Of a DNA stretch of 64,000 bases, positions 46,145-56,043 are shown one piece after another. The first letter of the stretch is position 1. Every line of letters starts with the position of its first letter. This stretch comes from Thermoanaerobacterium aotearoense (GTDB lineage: Bacteria; Bacillota; Thermoanaerobacteria; Thermoanaerobacterales; Thermoanaerobacteraceae), in NCBI RefSeq assembly GCF_009905255.1, contig NZ_CP047602.1, forward strand, positions 1,471,001 to 1,535,000, written 5' to 3'. Under the pieces are notes generated by a model that was not told the DNA's origin, did no database searches, and saw nothing but the letters and a program-made list of their open reading frames with translations. A program made the position numbers and the translations under genes.

Positions 46145-47176
46145 TTATTTCACCCTTCCAGCTAAGTATTTCCTTCTTAATTGACCGCAAGCTGCATCGA
46201 TGTCACTGCCAAGTTCGCGCCTCACTGTACATGTAATGCCACTTCTCTCAAGCACATTCTTAAAAGCCATTATTTTCTCATTATCAGCCTTTTCATAGCC
46301 AATCTCACTGACGTAATTCACCGGTATTAAATTTACATGGCACAAAAGCCCTTTTAAAAGATTGGACAGTTTTAAGCTCATATCGTAGCTATCATTTACG
46401 CCTTTTATAAGCGAATATTCAAAAGTTATCCTTCTATGGGTTTTGTCTATATAGTACCTACAAGCATCAATTAAATCTTTTATAGGATAAACCTTATTTA
46501 TATGCATTAACTGTGAACGCAAATCATCGGTAGGGGCATGAAGCGAGATAGACAAGTTCACTCCTAAGCCTTCATCTGCAAATTTGTAAATTTTAGGCAC
46601 AATCCCGCATGTGGAGATAGTAATATGTCTAACACCTATACCCATGCCAAATGGATTATTGACAATTTTTATAAATTTCATAACCTCATCATAATTGTCA
46701 AACGGTTCACCACTGCCCATCAATACAATGTTGGATATTTTGCCATAGTCTTTATTCATTATAAGGACTTCGTCTACCATCTCAGATGCCTTTAAATTTC
46801 TTACTTTACCTCCAATGCCTGATGCGCAAAATGAGCACTTCATATTACATCCAACTTGAGTAGATATGCAAGATGTATTGCCAAAGCTATACTTTATCGC
46901 CACACCTTCAACAATATTTTCATCATCCAGCAAAAAAAGATACTTAGCTGTTGCATCTTCACTTGATACGACTTTTTTTGCAATTTGCAAATTAGACACA
47001 AATGCGATATTTTTTAACTTTTGCCTTAAATCTTTCTTTAAATCAGTCATATCGTCAAAATCAACAATGCCCCTATAAATCCACCGAAAAACCTGTTTTG
47101 CCCTATACTTTGTTTCACCAATGTCAAGAAAAAACTTTTCAAGTTCCTCAATAGTCATATTCTTTAAATCTATCAA
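46145..47176 (-). CDS. rlmN: 23S rRNA/tRNA adenine-C2 methyltransferase RlmN
   Basis: Radical-SAM enzyme that makes m2A2503 in 23S rRNA and m2A37 in some tRNAs. The cluster motif is CNMKCSFC, and the methyl-carrying cysteine region is near the C terminus (CTVRRELGSDIDAACGQL). The length is 343 aa from TTG 47176, eight bases after GGAGG. The second cysteine pattern argues for RlmN, not Cfr, but in silico separation is not absolute. Confidence 0.95.
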   Translation of the reverse strand: MIDLKNMTIEELEKFFLDIGETKYRAKQVFRWIYRGIVDFDDMTDLKKDLRQKLKNIAFVSNLQIAKKVVSSEDATAKYLFLLDDENIVEGVAIKYSFGNTSCISTQVGCNMKCSFCASGIGGKVRNLKASEMVDEVLIMNKDYGKISNIVLMGSGEPFDNYDEVMKFIKIVNNPFGMGIGVRHITISTCGIVPKIYKFADEGLGVNLSISLHAPTDDLRSQLMHINKVYPIKDLIDACRYYIDKTHRRITFEYSLIKGVNDSYDMSLKLSNLLKGLLCHVNLIPVNYVSEIGYEKADNEKIMAFKNVLERSGITCTVRRELGSDIDAACGQLRRKYLAGRVK

Positions 47177-47219
47177 TTAAAACGCCTCCAGAATTTCATA
47201 GAGATATTATATCACAAAT

Positions 47220-48563
47220 TTAATCATTTCTCTGCAATTTGCATATGAAAAAGCCATCTGTATTATTAACATTTGGCAACAATTGCAAGCAACCTTTGAT
47301 ATCGACTTGCGATTTCAAAGCTTCAGGCAAAAAAGGCGTTATATCTGAAATTTCAAAATTCCTATTTTCATCCAAAAATTTATCTATAATATTCATATTT
47401 TCCTCTTTTCCAATTGTACACGTGCTGTACAATATATACCCGCCTTTTTTGACGTATTTAGAACTGGAACTGAGTATACTGTATTGAATGTTATTAAGCT
47501 TTTTGATATCTTCTTCCGTATAATCCTTTAATTTTATATCTGGTTTTTTCCTTATGATCCCTATTCCAGTGCATGGAACGTCAGCTAATACCTTGTCTGC
47601 CTTGTCTATATATTTTTCATTTATCTTGGTTGAGTCAAATACATACGCATCAACATTGTTTACGCCTAATCTTTTGCAATTCATTTTTATTAAATCAATC
47701 TTGTGCTCATGAATATCAAACGCAATAACTTTTCCTTCATTGTTCATTAATTGAGAAATATGCGTAGTCTTCCCTCCTGGTGCGCTACATACATCTATTA
47801 TAAGATCGCCTAAATTAGGCGACAAAGCTTTAGATATAATCATAGCGCCTTCATCTTGGATCTGTACAAAGCCATCTTTGTAAATTTCATCATCTGCGAT
47901 ATTTTTCAAATCAATATAATAAGCATCATCAACATACAATCCCTTTTTAAAATTCAATCCTCTATCCATCAATATCTTTTCAAACTTTTGCATACCTACC
48001 TTCAAAGTATTAAGTCTTACAGATATTTCCGGTCTTTCGTTCAATGACTTTAATATATCCTCAACCACACCTTTGTCATAATTATTTAAAAGTCTTTTTA
48101 CAATCCATTCAGGATATGAATATTTAAATGCCAAATATTCAACAAGATTCTGGTCAGATTTTAAGACATCAATTTTTTCAGAATTGCGCACATAATTGCG
48201 AAGCACAGCATTAACAAACTTAGAAGCGTATGTCCCTGCATATTTCTTGGCAAGATTTACAGCTTCACTAATAGCAGCGTAGTGAGGCACTTTATCCATA
48301 TAAATTATTTGATATAATCCCATTTCAAGTATTATCAATATTCTATTGTCTATCTTTTTGATACCTTTTGTCGAACAATAGTCAATTATTCTATCTAAAG
48401 TTTGTTTTCTCTCTATTGTTCCAAAAACTATTTCTTTAATAAAGCTCCTGTCTACATCACTTAACTCATTGCTGTTAAAATACTTGCTCAATACAATATT
48501 TGAATACCCTCTTTTTACAATTATATCATATAAAATTTTAAAAGCCGTATTTCTCTGATTCAT
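47220..48563 (-). CDS. rsmB: 16S rRNA (cytosine967-C5)-methyltransferase RsmB
   Basis: An N-terminal NusB-like RNA-binding domain (about residues 1-140) precedes the SAM-dependent methyltransferase domain. DVCSAPGGKTTHISQL binds SAM, DVPCTG holds one catalytic cysteine and YSTCTIGKEEN the other. The length is 447 aa. The ATG follows AGAGGTG. It belongs to the def-fmt-rsmB-rlmN cluster common in bacteria. Confidence 0.96.
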   Translation of the reverse strand: MNQRNTAFKILYDIIVKRGYSNIVLSKYFNSNELSDVDRSFIKEIVFGTIERKQTLDRIIDYCSTKGIKKIDNRILIILEMGLYQIIYMDKVPHYAAISEAVNLAKKYAGTYASKFVNAVLRNYVRNSEKIDVLKSDQNLVEYLAFKYSYPEWIVKRLLNNYDKGVVEDILKSLNERPEISVRLNTLKVGMQKFEKILMDRGLNFKKGLYVDDAYYIDLKNIADDEIYKDGFVQIQDEGAMIISKALSPNLGDLIIDVCSAPGGKTTHISQLMNNEGKVIAFDIHEHKIDLIKMNCKRLGVNNVDAYVFDSTKINEKYIDKADKVLADVPCTGIGIIRKKPDIKLKDYTEEDIKKLNNIQYSILSSSSKYVKKGGYILYSTCTIGKEENMNIIDKFLDENRNFEISDITPFLPEALKSQVDIKGCLQLLPNVNNTDGFFICKLQRND

Positions 48564-48602
48564 TAAAACACCTCTAAAATTTTAATAAATAAGGGATAGA
48601 AA

Positions 48603-49286
48603 TTAATCTCTCCTATCCCTTAAAATTATCAGTCTAATAAGATTCATAATAGAAGCAAACGCAGCAGCAACATACGTCAAAGCGGCTGCATTAAGCACCT
48701 GCCTTGCTGGGTAAAGCTCATCTCTCATGAAAAGCCCGCCGGATTCCAGAAGTCTTATTGCTCTATTGCTTGCATTAAGTTCTACTGGCAATGTTATTAT
48801 CTGAAACAAAACAACTGCTGAAAAAAGTATTATGCCTATATCTATCAATTGTGTATAGCCAAACAAAAAACCCATCAGCAAAAGCGGCCATGAAATTGTA
48901 GTGCCAATGTTTGCTACAGGTACAATTGCATTTCTCAATTTAAGAGGAATATATCCATTAGCATGCTGTATTGCGTGCCCTGTTTCATGTGCCGCAACAC
49001 CTATAGCTGCTATAGAATCACTGCCATAAACGGTCTGAGAAAGTCTTAGTACCTTGCTTCTTGGATCATAATGGTCTGTAAGATTGCCTGGTATCATCTC
49101 AATGCTTACATCATATAGCCCCGCATCATTTAAAAGTCTTCTTGCCACTTCATAAGCTCTGTATCCATATCTGTTTCTTACACTTGAATACCTGTTAAAC
49201 GTGCTTTGTACCTTAAATTGAGCGTACATTGCAAGTAAAATTGCAGGCAACAACAATATATACGTAGGATCGTAAAACCAAAACAT
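48603..49286 (-). CDS. YugP-type zinc-dependent membrane protease
   Basis: A 227-aa membrane protein with the HExxH zinc motif in AAHETGHAIQH and several hydrophobic segments, one at the N terminus (residues 5-23) and others at about 120-165 and 195-215. The 'neutral zinc metallopeptidase, DUF2268/YugP' family has no well-defined substrate. It starts with a GGAGG site. It is five bases after the DUF116 gene, so they are probably co-expressed. Confidence 0.88.
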   Translation of the reverse strand: MFWFYDPTYILLLPAILLAMYAQFKVQSTFNRYSSVRNRYGYRAYEVARRLLNDAGLYDVSIEMIPGNLTDHYDPRSKVLRLSQTVYGSDSIAAIGVAAHETGHAIQHANGYIPLKLRNAIVPVANIGTTISWPLLLMGFLFGYTQLIDIGIILFSAVVLFQIITLPVELNASNRAIRLLESGGLFMRDELYPARQVLNAAALTYVAAAFASIMNLIRLIILRDRRD

Positions 49287-49291
49287 AAATC

Positions 49292-50044
49292 CTATCCTCC
49301 ATTCGTAAAATTGATTATCGCTTTTTCGACTTCATCCAAATTCACTTTTGTGTTGAAGCAAGGGCCATAAGGTCTTATATTTATTATACCATAAACGGGT
49401 ACTTTTTTCACATCCAGTATTCCACTTGTTAAATCTCTTTCGCATGCAATAGCAATGATGGCTTTTGGCTTAATGTCCATGACAGCTTTTCTCGCTAAAG
49501 TGCCTCCAGTTGCAATTGCGACTTTAATACCATACTTCTCTTTTAGCTTTATTAAATCGCTGACTTGACATTTTCCACATCTTCGACAATTATCAATGTC
49601 ATTGGTAACTTTAAATTTACACTCATTAAACTGTATGCAATGCGGCGTCAATATCAATAGCTCTTCAGGTAAATACTTGCCTTTTCTTGAACTTACTAAA
49701 AAGTTATTTATATTTGTAAATGACTGTTGAATCCTTTCCTTCTCTACACCAAATATACCACTCAATATCTCCAAAAATGGATATAACTCATCTATCATCA
49801 ATAATAATGTTTTATTCAGCATCTCATTGTTTTTCCCTCTATAAATCACATACAGAAAGCCAAAAACTGTAAGAATCAAGACAATAGTAATTGCAGAAAA
49901 AGACAAAATTATAAATCCTATTAAAAAATTATACAAAACTGAGCTTCTGTTTCTCACCATATAGAAAAGAAAAAAAATACTTAATGTCATTAACAATATC
50001 AATATACTCAATAATCCCAAAAAAATACGTTTTTTCCCATTCAA
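49292..50044 (-). CDS. DUF116 membrane-anchored cysteine-rich protein
   Basis: A 250-aa protein with two N-terminal transmembrane helices (about residues 8-28 and 39-68) and a soluble domain. That domain has cysteines in CIQFNECKF and CRRCGKCQ, then a Rossmann-like segment (VAIATGGTLARKAVMDIKPKAIIAIACERD). The cysteine pattern suggests an iron-sulfur or zinc site. DUF116 has no settled function. It starts at TTG 50044, overlapping the fmt stop as TTGA. Confidence 0.85.
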   Translation of the reverse strand: MNGKKRIFLGLLSILILLMTLSIFFLFYMVRNRSSVLYNFLIGFIILSFSAITIVLILTVFGFLYVIYRGKNNEMLNKTLLLMIDELYPFLEILSGIFGVEKERIQQSFTNINNFLVSSRKGKYLPEELLILTPHCIQFNECKFKVTNDIDNCRRCGKCQVSDLIKLKEKYGIKVAIATGGTLARKAVMDIKPKAIIAIACERDLTSGILDVKKVPVYGIINIRPYGPCFNTKVNLDEVEKAIINFTNGG

Positions 50045-50982
50045 ATTGTTATCCCCTCTAACCGCTCACCCTTTTTTATTAAGTGTCCCCTTAAATAATC
50101 TTCAACATTCATCCTTCTCGTGCCTTCACCTTGAATTTCTATTACCTTCAACGCTTCTTTACCGCATTTTATTACCAAAGTATCATCTGAATCAATAATT
50201 GTGCCGGGTTTTTCATCACCGAAATAATGATATACATCGGCAGACCAAATTTTTAACATGCTGCCATTATAGTACGTATACGCACCAGGCCATGGCCTTA
50301 ATCCTCTAATGAGATTTCTTATTTCAACGGCATCTTTTTCCCAATTTATAAGCCCCATCGATTTTTCCAGCATAGGAGCATACGTCGCTTTGCTATCATC
50401 CTGTTTTACACTCATTAAAGTACCATTGCTCATCATGCTTATAGCGTCTATTAAAACATCTCCGCCTAATACCGCCAGTTTATCATGTACTGTCTCAGCA
50501 TTATCCTCTTCTAATATCGGTATTGACTTTTGCAATAAAATGTCACCAGTGTCCAATCCTTTTTCCATATACATTATAGTAATACCTGTCTCTTTTTCGC
50601 CGTTTATCACAGCCCAATTTATGGGTGCAGCTCCTCTGTACTTTGGAAGCAAAGATGCATGAACATTTATGCACCCAAATTTCGGGATTTTTAAAATTTC
50701 TTCTGGAAGAATTTTGCCATATGCAGCTACAACTATTAATTCAGGATTCAAACCCCTTATTTTTTCAAATGCTTCCTCATTATTTTTTAATTTAAATGGT
50801 TGATAAACTTCTATACCATATTTTATGGCAAATTCTTTTACAGGTGGAAAAGACATCTTTTTGCCTCTGCCTTTAGGCTTATCTGGTTGTGTTATAGCCA
50901 ACATCACATTATGTCCAGATTCAACCAACCTTTTAAGTGAAGGTACAGCAAATTCAGGCGTACCCATAAACACAATGTTCAA
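50041..50982 (-). CDS. fmt: Methionyl-tRNA formyltransferase
   Basis: Formylates initiator Met-tRNA with 10-formyl-tetrahydrofolate. The N terminus MNIVFMGTPEFAVPSLKRL comes from TTG 50982, one base after the def stop codon. The catalytic motif is INVHASLLPKYRGAAPINWA. The length is 313 aa. The ribosome site is inside the end of def, so deformylase and formyltransferase are translationally coupled. Confidence 0.96.
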   Translation of the reverse strand: MNIVFMGTPEFAVPSLKRLVESGHNVMLAITQPDKPKGRGKKMSFPPVKEFAIKYGIEVYQPFKLKNNEEAFEKIRGLNPELIVVAAYGKILPEEILKIPKFGCINVHASLLPKYRGAAPINWAVINGEKETGITIMYMEKGLDTGDILLQKSIPILEEDNAETVHDKLAVLGGDVLIDAISMMSNGTLMSVKQDDSKATYAPMLEKSMGLINWEKDAVEIRNLIRGLRPWPGAYTYYNGSMLKIWSADVYHYFGDEKPGTIIDSDDTLVIKCGKEALKVIEIQGEGTRRMNVEDYLRGHLIKKGERLEGITI

Positions 50983-50983
50983 G

Positions 50984-51460
50984 TCACTCCGCCTCCATAT
51001 TCTCTTCCTCGTCATTTATTATCCTTATAGCTTTATTTACAAACAATATCCCATTTAAATGATCAATTTCATGTGACAATGCTCTGGCTAAAAAATCTTC
51101 TCCTTCGATTTCTTTATACTCTCCAGTTCTGTCTTGATACCTTACTCTCACCTTTTTAGGCCGTTTGACTTCTCCTGTCACATTAGGAACGCTTAAGCAT
51201 CCCTCTTTTCCTATTTGTTCGCCTTCTTCTAATATTATTTCTGGATTTATCAATTCTATCAAACCATCTCCAACGTCCACCACCACAAGTCTTCTTAAAA
51301 TGCCAATCTGATTTGCAGCAAGTCCGACGCCATCAGCATTATACATAGTTTCAGCCATGTCATCCAAAATCATAATAACATGATCATCTATTTTATCAAC
51401 ATATTTTGCCTTTTTATACAGTATAGGATCTCCAATCTTTCTAATATACCTTAATGCCAT
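50984..51460 (-). CDS. def: Peptide deformylase
   Basis: Removes the formyl group from new proteins. Its three motifs are GVGLAANQIG, EGCLSVP (metal-binding Cys) and HEIDHLNG (metal-binding His pair). The length is 158 aa. The C-terminal tail is short and acidic (NDEEENMEAE). It has an AAGGAGG site and lies 11 bases after priA. Confidence 0.98.
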   Translation of the reverse strand: MALRYIRKIGDPILYKKAKYVDKIDDHVIMILDDMAETMYNADGVGLAANQIGILRRLVVVDVGDGLIELINPEIILEEGEQIGKEGCLSVPNVTGEVKRPKKVRVRYQDRTGEYKEIEGEDFLARALSHEIDHLNGILFVNKAIRIINDEEENMEAE

Positions 51461-51471
51461 ATAAATCCTCC

Positions 51472-53667
51472 TTAAATTAAATTAAGTGGGTCCAAATCAT
51501 ACGATAGTTTGACGCCTTTTATAAAATTATGATTATTTAAAGCATCGCATATATCTTCCAAAACACTTCTTTCGACTGATTTTACAATAATCTGCCATCT
51601 ATAATTGTTTTTTATCCTTTCTATAGGGGCAGATGACGGACCTAATACTTTATTATAACTCTTTATTTCACTTTTGTTAATAGTTTTAATAATCAAATTA
51701 TGTGCCAATGCTGCACCAGATATTACGTTATTTCTCTCTGGCCCTGATATCAATATATTCAATAAATGCGTAAAAGGAGGGTACATGTATGTTTCTCTAT
51801 AATGTATTTCTTCATTGAAAAAGGCCTCATAATCTTGATTCTTTGCAGCTACTATGCTGTAGTTATCATCTTCATATGTCTGAATTATTACCCTTCCTGG
51901 CTTTTCTCCTCTGCCAGCCCTTCCAGCTACCTGTGTTAAAAGCTGAAAAGTTCTTTCGCCTGATCTAAAATCAGGTATGTTAAGCGTTATATCCGCCAGA
52001 ATAACTCCTACCAACGTCACATTTGGTATGTCAAAACCTTTTGAAATCATCTGCGTACCTATTAATACGTCTGCATTTCCGCTTCTAAATTCATTAAATA
52101 TTTTTTCATGAGCTCCCTTTGTTTTAGTAGTATCGATATCCATTCTCAAAACTCGGCTTTTAGGAAACAGTCGCTTAACTTCCCTTTCTACACGCTCTGT
52201 TCCAATGCCTAAATATCTAATTCGCTTGCTTCCACATTTAGGACATACATGAACTGTGCTAATATTATATCCACAATAATGGCATCTTAAATTTCCATCA
52301 TCGGCATGATATGTAAGTGATATATCACAATTCGGGCACTCAGGAACATATCCGCAATCCCTGCATACGACAAATGAAGAAAATCCCCTTCTGTTTAAAA
52401 ACAAAATAGTCTGTTCACCTTTAATCAAATTTTTTTTAATTTCATAATAAAGTTTTCTACTAAATATCGAATTATTGCCATCTGCCAATTCACGACTCAT
52501 ATTGACAATTTCAACTTCAGGCAAACTAATCCCTATTCTATTGTTTAATCTTAAAAGTTTATACTCTTTATTGAGAGCTTTATAGTACGTTTCAACCTGA
52601 GGCGTTGCCGAACCCAGCAGCAAAACAGCTTTCTCTATCTCGCATCTTTTTTCCGCAACTTCTTTTACATTGTACTTTGGCTTAAAATCAGATTGTTTAT
52701 AAGTATTTTCATGCTCTTCATCTATTATTATCAACCCTAAATTAGAAAATGGTGCAAATACAGCGTTTCTAACACCAACGACAATTTTTACATCCCCATT
52801 TACAATTTTTCTCCATTCGTCAAATCTTTCTCCATCGGATAATCCGCTATGCAAAACAGCAACCAAATTGCCAAATCTTGAAACAAATCTTTCAATAGTT
52901 TGAGGCGTTAAAGATATCTCCGGCACCAGAACAATTGCTTCTTTACCTAATTCGATGCACTTCTCAATAAGCTGAAGATAAACTTCTGTTTTCCCACTTC
53001 CAGTGACACCAAACAAAAGATACTTCTCAAAGATACCTTTCCCAATGATTTTTTTTATTTCGTTTATGACCTGCTCTTGTTCCTCAGTAGGAACATGCTT
53101 TTTAGTTCTATTATAGTCTGTCGCTTTAAACCTATTTATCTCTCTAAAATCTAACTGCAAAATTCCCCTTTTAATCAAACTTCTTACAGTTGAATAACTT
53201 ACATTTAGGTTTTTTACCAGATCTGATAATATGACTGAATCGTTTATCTTTAAATAATTTATAATTTCAAGTTGCCTCTGAGTAATTTTGCAATCATCAA
53301 CAAAATCATTATTAAGCCTAACTGTCTTTACCTTTTTTATGCCACTTTTTGTCCCTGATGGTATAATACATTGCAAACTTTCAGAAATGTTGCATTTATA
53401 GTAATCTTTCATCCAAAAAGCTAAATCTAACAATTTATCATCAAACAATGCAATATCATCAACAACACCAATTATTGGCTTTATCTTGTCTATTGGTACG
53501 CCTGTTTTTTCTGATAAATTTATAACGTAGCCTTCTACTGTGCTTCTATTTACAGGCACTAAAACTTTAGCACCTATTTTTATATTGTCAATGCCATCTG
53601 GCACAATGTAAGTTAAAATCTTATCGATATTTCGTGAATGCTCACTTAAGACAACATCAGCAAACAT
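51472..53667 (-). CDS. priA: Primosomal replication restart helicase PriA
   Basis: Reloads the replicative helicase at repaired forks. The N-terminal DNA-binding domain is followed by Walker A GVTGSGKTEVYLQL, the DEEH box DEEHENTYKQ, a zinc-binding region with paired cysteines (CRDCGYVPECPNC, CHYCGY, CPKCGS) and helicase motifs QVAGRAGRGEKPG. The length is 731 aa from ATG 53667 with GGGGG upstream. It follows coaBC in the usual order. Confidence 0.97.
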   Translation of the reverse strand: MFADVVLSEHSRNIDKILTYIVPDGIDNIKIGAKVLVPVNRSTVEGYVINLSEKTGVPIDKIKPIIGVVDDIALFDDKLLDLAFWMKDYYKCNISESLQCIIPSGTKSGIKKVKTVRLNNDFVDDCKITQRQLEIINYLKINDSVILSDLVKNLNVSYSTVRSLIKRGILQLDFREINRFKATDYNRTKKHVPTEEQEQVINEIKKIIGKGIFEKYLLFGVTGSGKTEVYLQLIEKCIELGKEAIVLVPEISLTPQTIERFVSRFGNLVAVLHSGLSDGERFDEWRKIVNGDVKIVVGVRNAVFAPFSNLGLIIIDEEHENTYKQSDFKPKYNVKEVAEKRCEIEKAVLLLGSATPQVETYYKALNKEYKLLRLNNRIGISLPEVEIVNMSRELADGNNSIFSRKLYYEIKKNLIKGEQTILFLNRRGFSSFVVCRDCGYVPECPNCDISLTYHADDGNLRCHYCGYNISTVHVCPKCGSKRIRYLGIGTERVEREVKRLFPKSRVLRMDIDTTKTKGAHEKIFNEFRSGNADVLIGTQMISKGFDIPNVTLVGVILADITLNIPDFRSGERTFQLLTQVAGRAGRGEKPGRVIIQTYEDDNYSIVAAKNQDYEAFFNEEIHYRETYMYPPFTHLLNILISGPERNNVISGAALAHNLIIKTINKSEIKSYNKVLGPSSAPIERIKNNYRWQIIVKSVERSVLEDICDALNNHNFIKGVKLSYDLDPLNLI

Positions 53668-53698
53668 AAATACCCCCATAAAAAAAAGCCGCTTTAGG

Positions 53699-54898
53699 CT
53701 ATCTAATAAAAAGATTTTTTATCTCATCAAGTATTACATGGGCTACATCGGTTTTGCTCATTAAAGGGTACTCTTTTACGTTCATATTCTTGTCTATGAT
53801 GTTAACTATATTTGTATCACCCGAAAATCCAGCACCTTCTTTTAAAACATCATTAGCAACTATCAAATCCAAATTTTTTCTTATAATCTTGGCTTTAGCA
53901 CTCTCTATCAGATTTTCAGTTTCTGCAGCAAAACCGACTAAAAAAGTATTGCCTTTTTCTTTACCAAACTCATATAAAATATCTGGGTTTCTAACCAACT
54001 TCAATACAAGTGCATCGTCACTTTTTTTTATTTTGTTAACCTCATATATCGCTGGTCGATAATCAGCAACAGCCGCAGCTCCAATAAAAACATCGACTTT
54101 GCCCTTAAATTTCATAACCACATTGTACATTTCAAGAGCGGTATTTACGTGTATAGTCTCAACATCGACTGGATCTTCTATACTTGTAGGGCCTGAAATC
54201 AAAATAACTTTAGCCCCTCGAGATTTTGCAGCCTTTGCAATTTCAAAACCCATTTTTCCAGAAGAACGATTTGTAATATATCTTACTGGATCAATTGGTT
54301 CGACTGTAGGACCTGCTGTGACCAAAACAGTAATACCATCATAATCATTCTTTTCTGTTCCTAATAATTCCAATATTTTTTTCTCTATATCCTCAATTTT
54401 TGCTAATTTACCTTTGCCAAATGTACCGCAGGCTAATCTTCCCTCTTCAGGTTCTATTATAGAATATCCAATAGACTTAAGCTTCTTTAAATTTTCTTGA
54501 AATAGCATGTTTTGATACATGTTTGTATTCATCGCAGGTGCAATAACGATTTTTGCATCAGTAGCCATTATAGTAGTTGTAAGCATATCGTCTGCTATAC
54601 CATTGGCTATTTTGCCTATTATATTTGCCGTAGCAGGAACGATAGCAAACACATCCGCCTTTTCTGCCAACGCTATGTGCTCTATCTCCCAAAACTTAGG
54701 ACTATCAAACATATCAACTACAACTTTATTATGCGATAGTGATTCAAAAGTCAATGGAGAAATAAATTTTGTAGCAGACTCTGTCATTATTACATCGACA
54801 TTTATATTTTTTTTAACAAGTCTTGAAACCAAATCTGCTGACTTATATGCAGCAATACCGCCAGTAACACCAATGACCACATTTTTTGTATAATCCAT
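53699..54898 (-). CDS. coaBC: Bifunctional phosphopantothenoylcysteine decarboxylase/synthetase
   Basis: Two consecutive steps of coenzyme A synthesis. The N-terminal flavoprotein CoaC (about residues 1-180) has GITGGIAAYK-like GVTGGIAAYK, the active His in EHIALA, PAMNTNMY and ACGTFGKGKL. The C-terminal CoaB synthetase has VTAGPTVEPIDPVRYITNRSS. The length is 399 aa. It starts 11 bases after rpoZ. coaD elsewhere in the window makes the following step. Confidence 0.97.
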   Translation of the reverse strand: MDYTKNVVIGVTGGIAAYKSADLVSRLVKKNINVDVIMTESATKFISPLTFESLSHNKVVVDMFDSPKFWEIEHIALAEKADVFAIVPATANIIGKIANGIADDMLTTTIMATDAKIVIAPAMNTNMYQNMLFQENLKKLKSIGYSIIEPEEGRLACGTFGKGKLAKIEDIEKKILELLGTEKNDYDGITVLVTAGPTVEPIDPVRYITNRSSGKMGFEIAKAAKSRGAKVILISGPTSIEDPVDVETIHVNTALEMYNVVMKFKGKVDVFIGAAAVADYRPAIYEVNKIKKSDDALVLKLVRNPDILYEFGKEKGNTFLVGFAAETENLIESAKAKIIRKNLDLIVANDVLKEGAGFSGDTNIVNIIDKNMNVKEYPLMSKTDVAHVILDEIKNLFIR

Positions 54899-54909
54899 TA
54901 AAACACCTT

Positions 54910-55119
54910 CTATTTTAAACCGAATTTTTGCCTTTCAAATGTTATAAGTCCTTTATTTATTTCCTCAGTAGCAATTGTCACAGGTTTTTTTGAATCTGTC
55001 TCTACAAGACTTGGTTCACCATTTATTAATTGTCTTGCACGTTTTGAAACCAAAGCGCACAAAGTATATTTACTGTCAATTTTATTCATTAAATCTACTA
55101 TTGATGGATATAAAATCAT
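54910..55119 (-). CDS. rpoZ: RNA polymerase omega subunit
   Basis: A 69-aa subunit that chaperones the beta-prime subunit. Conserved positions include YPSIVDLMNKIDSKYTLCALVSKRARQL. The ATG at 55119 directly follows the gmk stop codon (55120-55122), with the AGGAGA site inside gmk. The remA-gmk-rpoZ-coaBC-priA order is conserved in Firmicutes. Confidence 0.96.
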   Translation of the reverse strand: MILYPSIVDLMNKIDSKYTLCALVSKRARQLINGEPSLVETDSKKPVTIATEEINKGLITFERQKFGLK

Positions 55120-55740
55120 TTAACATCTCTCCTTTATTTCAAGATATAATCCTTTATTTCTATCAACCCTACATTTTTCAGCTTTTATAATGGCAAGGAT
55201 TTTATCAACAGCTAAATCAACATCATCATTTATAACAACATAATTATATCTGGAGACGAAATTTATTTCTTCGTAAGCACTTTTAAATCTTTTTAAAATC
55301 TCTTCTTCTGTTTCTGTCCCCCTCTTTTTGATTCTATTCTTAAGCTCCTCCATAGACGGCGGCAAAATAAATACAAAAACACCTTCCGGATATTTGTCCT
55401 TAACTTTTAAAGCGCCTTGAATGTCTATCTCTAAAATTACATCATGACCTTCATCTATGTTTCTTTGCACAAACTCTTTTGGTGTCCCATAATAATTATC
55501 GTACACCTTCGCCCACTCTAAAAGCATATTATTTTCAATAAGCATCTTAAACTTTTCAACAGTGGTGAAAAAATAGTTCTCACCATCAACCTCGCCATTG
55601 CGAGGTTTTCTAGTAGTCATTGATATACTTAATTTAAGATTTTCATCTTTTTTTAAAAGTGCTTTGCAAACTGTTCCTTTTCCAGCTCCAGATGGACCAG
55701 ATATTACAATCAATAAACCTTTATTGTACAATAACATCAT
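55120..55740 (-). CDS. gmk: Guanylate kinase
   Basis: Phosphorylates GMP to GDP. The P-loop is SGPSGAGKGTV, and the GMP-binding region has TTRKPRNGEVDGENYFF. The length is 206 aa. Two adjacent ATGs (55740 and 55737) are possible starts after AAGGGG. It lies five bases after remA. Confidence 0.97.
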   Translation of the reverse strand: MMLLYNKGLLIVISGPSGAGKGTVCKALLKKDENLKLSISMTTRKPRNGEVDGENYFFTTVEKFKMLIENNMLLEWAKVYDNYYGTPKEFVQRNIDEGHDVILEIDIQGALKVKDKYPEGVFVFILPPSMEELKNRIKKRGTETEEEILKRFKSAYEEINFVSRYNYVVINDDVDLAVDKILAIIKAEKCRVDRNKGLYLEIKERC

Positions 55741-55745
55741 TCCCC

Positions 55746-56030
55746 TTAATCTTCAGATTCTTCTTCAACAATTTCTTCATCAATTATGTCTTTCGAATTC
55801 AATCTATTTGCAACTGTCTCAGGCTGAACTGCCGATAATATTATGTGGTCGCTGTCTGTTATTATAACAGCTCTAGTCCTTCTACCATATGTAGCATCAA
55901 TAAGCATACCTCTGTCCCGCGCCTCTTGAATAATTCTTTTTATAGGAGCAGACTCAGGACTAACAATGGCTACTAATCTATTTGCCGAAATAATATTGCC
56001 AAACCCTATGTTTATTAGTTTGATGGCCAT
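55746..56030 (-). CDS. remA: RemA-like extracellular matrix regulator (DUF370)
   Basis: A 94-aa DNA-binding protein beginning [21 protein letters not shown]. In Bacillus RemA activates biofilm matrix and osmoprotection genes and forms ring-like oligomers that wrap DNA. The acidic tail ([10 protein letters not shown]) is variable. It has an AGGAGG site. It sits between yicC and gmk, as in Bacillus. Confidence 0.94.
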   Translation of the reverse strand: MAIKLINIGFGNIISANRLVAIVSPESAPIKRIIQEARDRGMLIDATYGRRTRAVIITDSDHIILSAVQPETVANRLNSKDIIDEEIVEEESED

Positions 56031-56043
56031 AATAATTATCCTC

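Noticed and set aside
53668..53698. Terminator between coaBC and priA
   Set aside because: AGCC/GGCT with a T-run is present, but the stem is about four pairs, too weak to call; read-through is likely.
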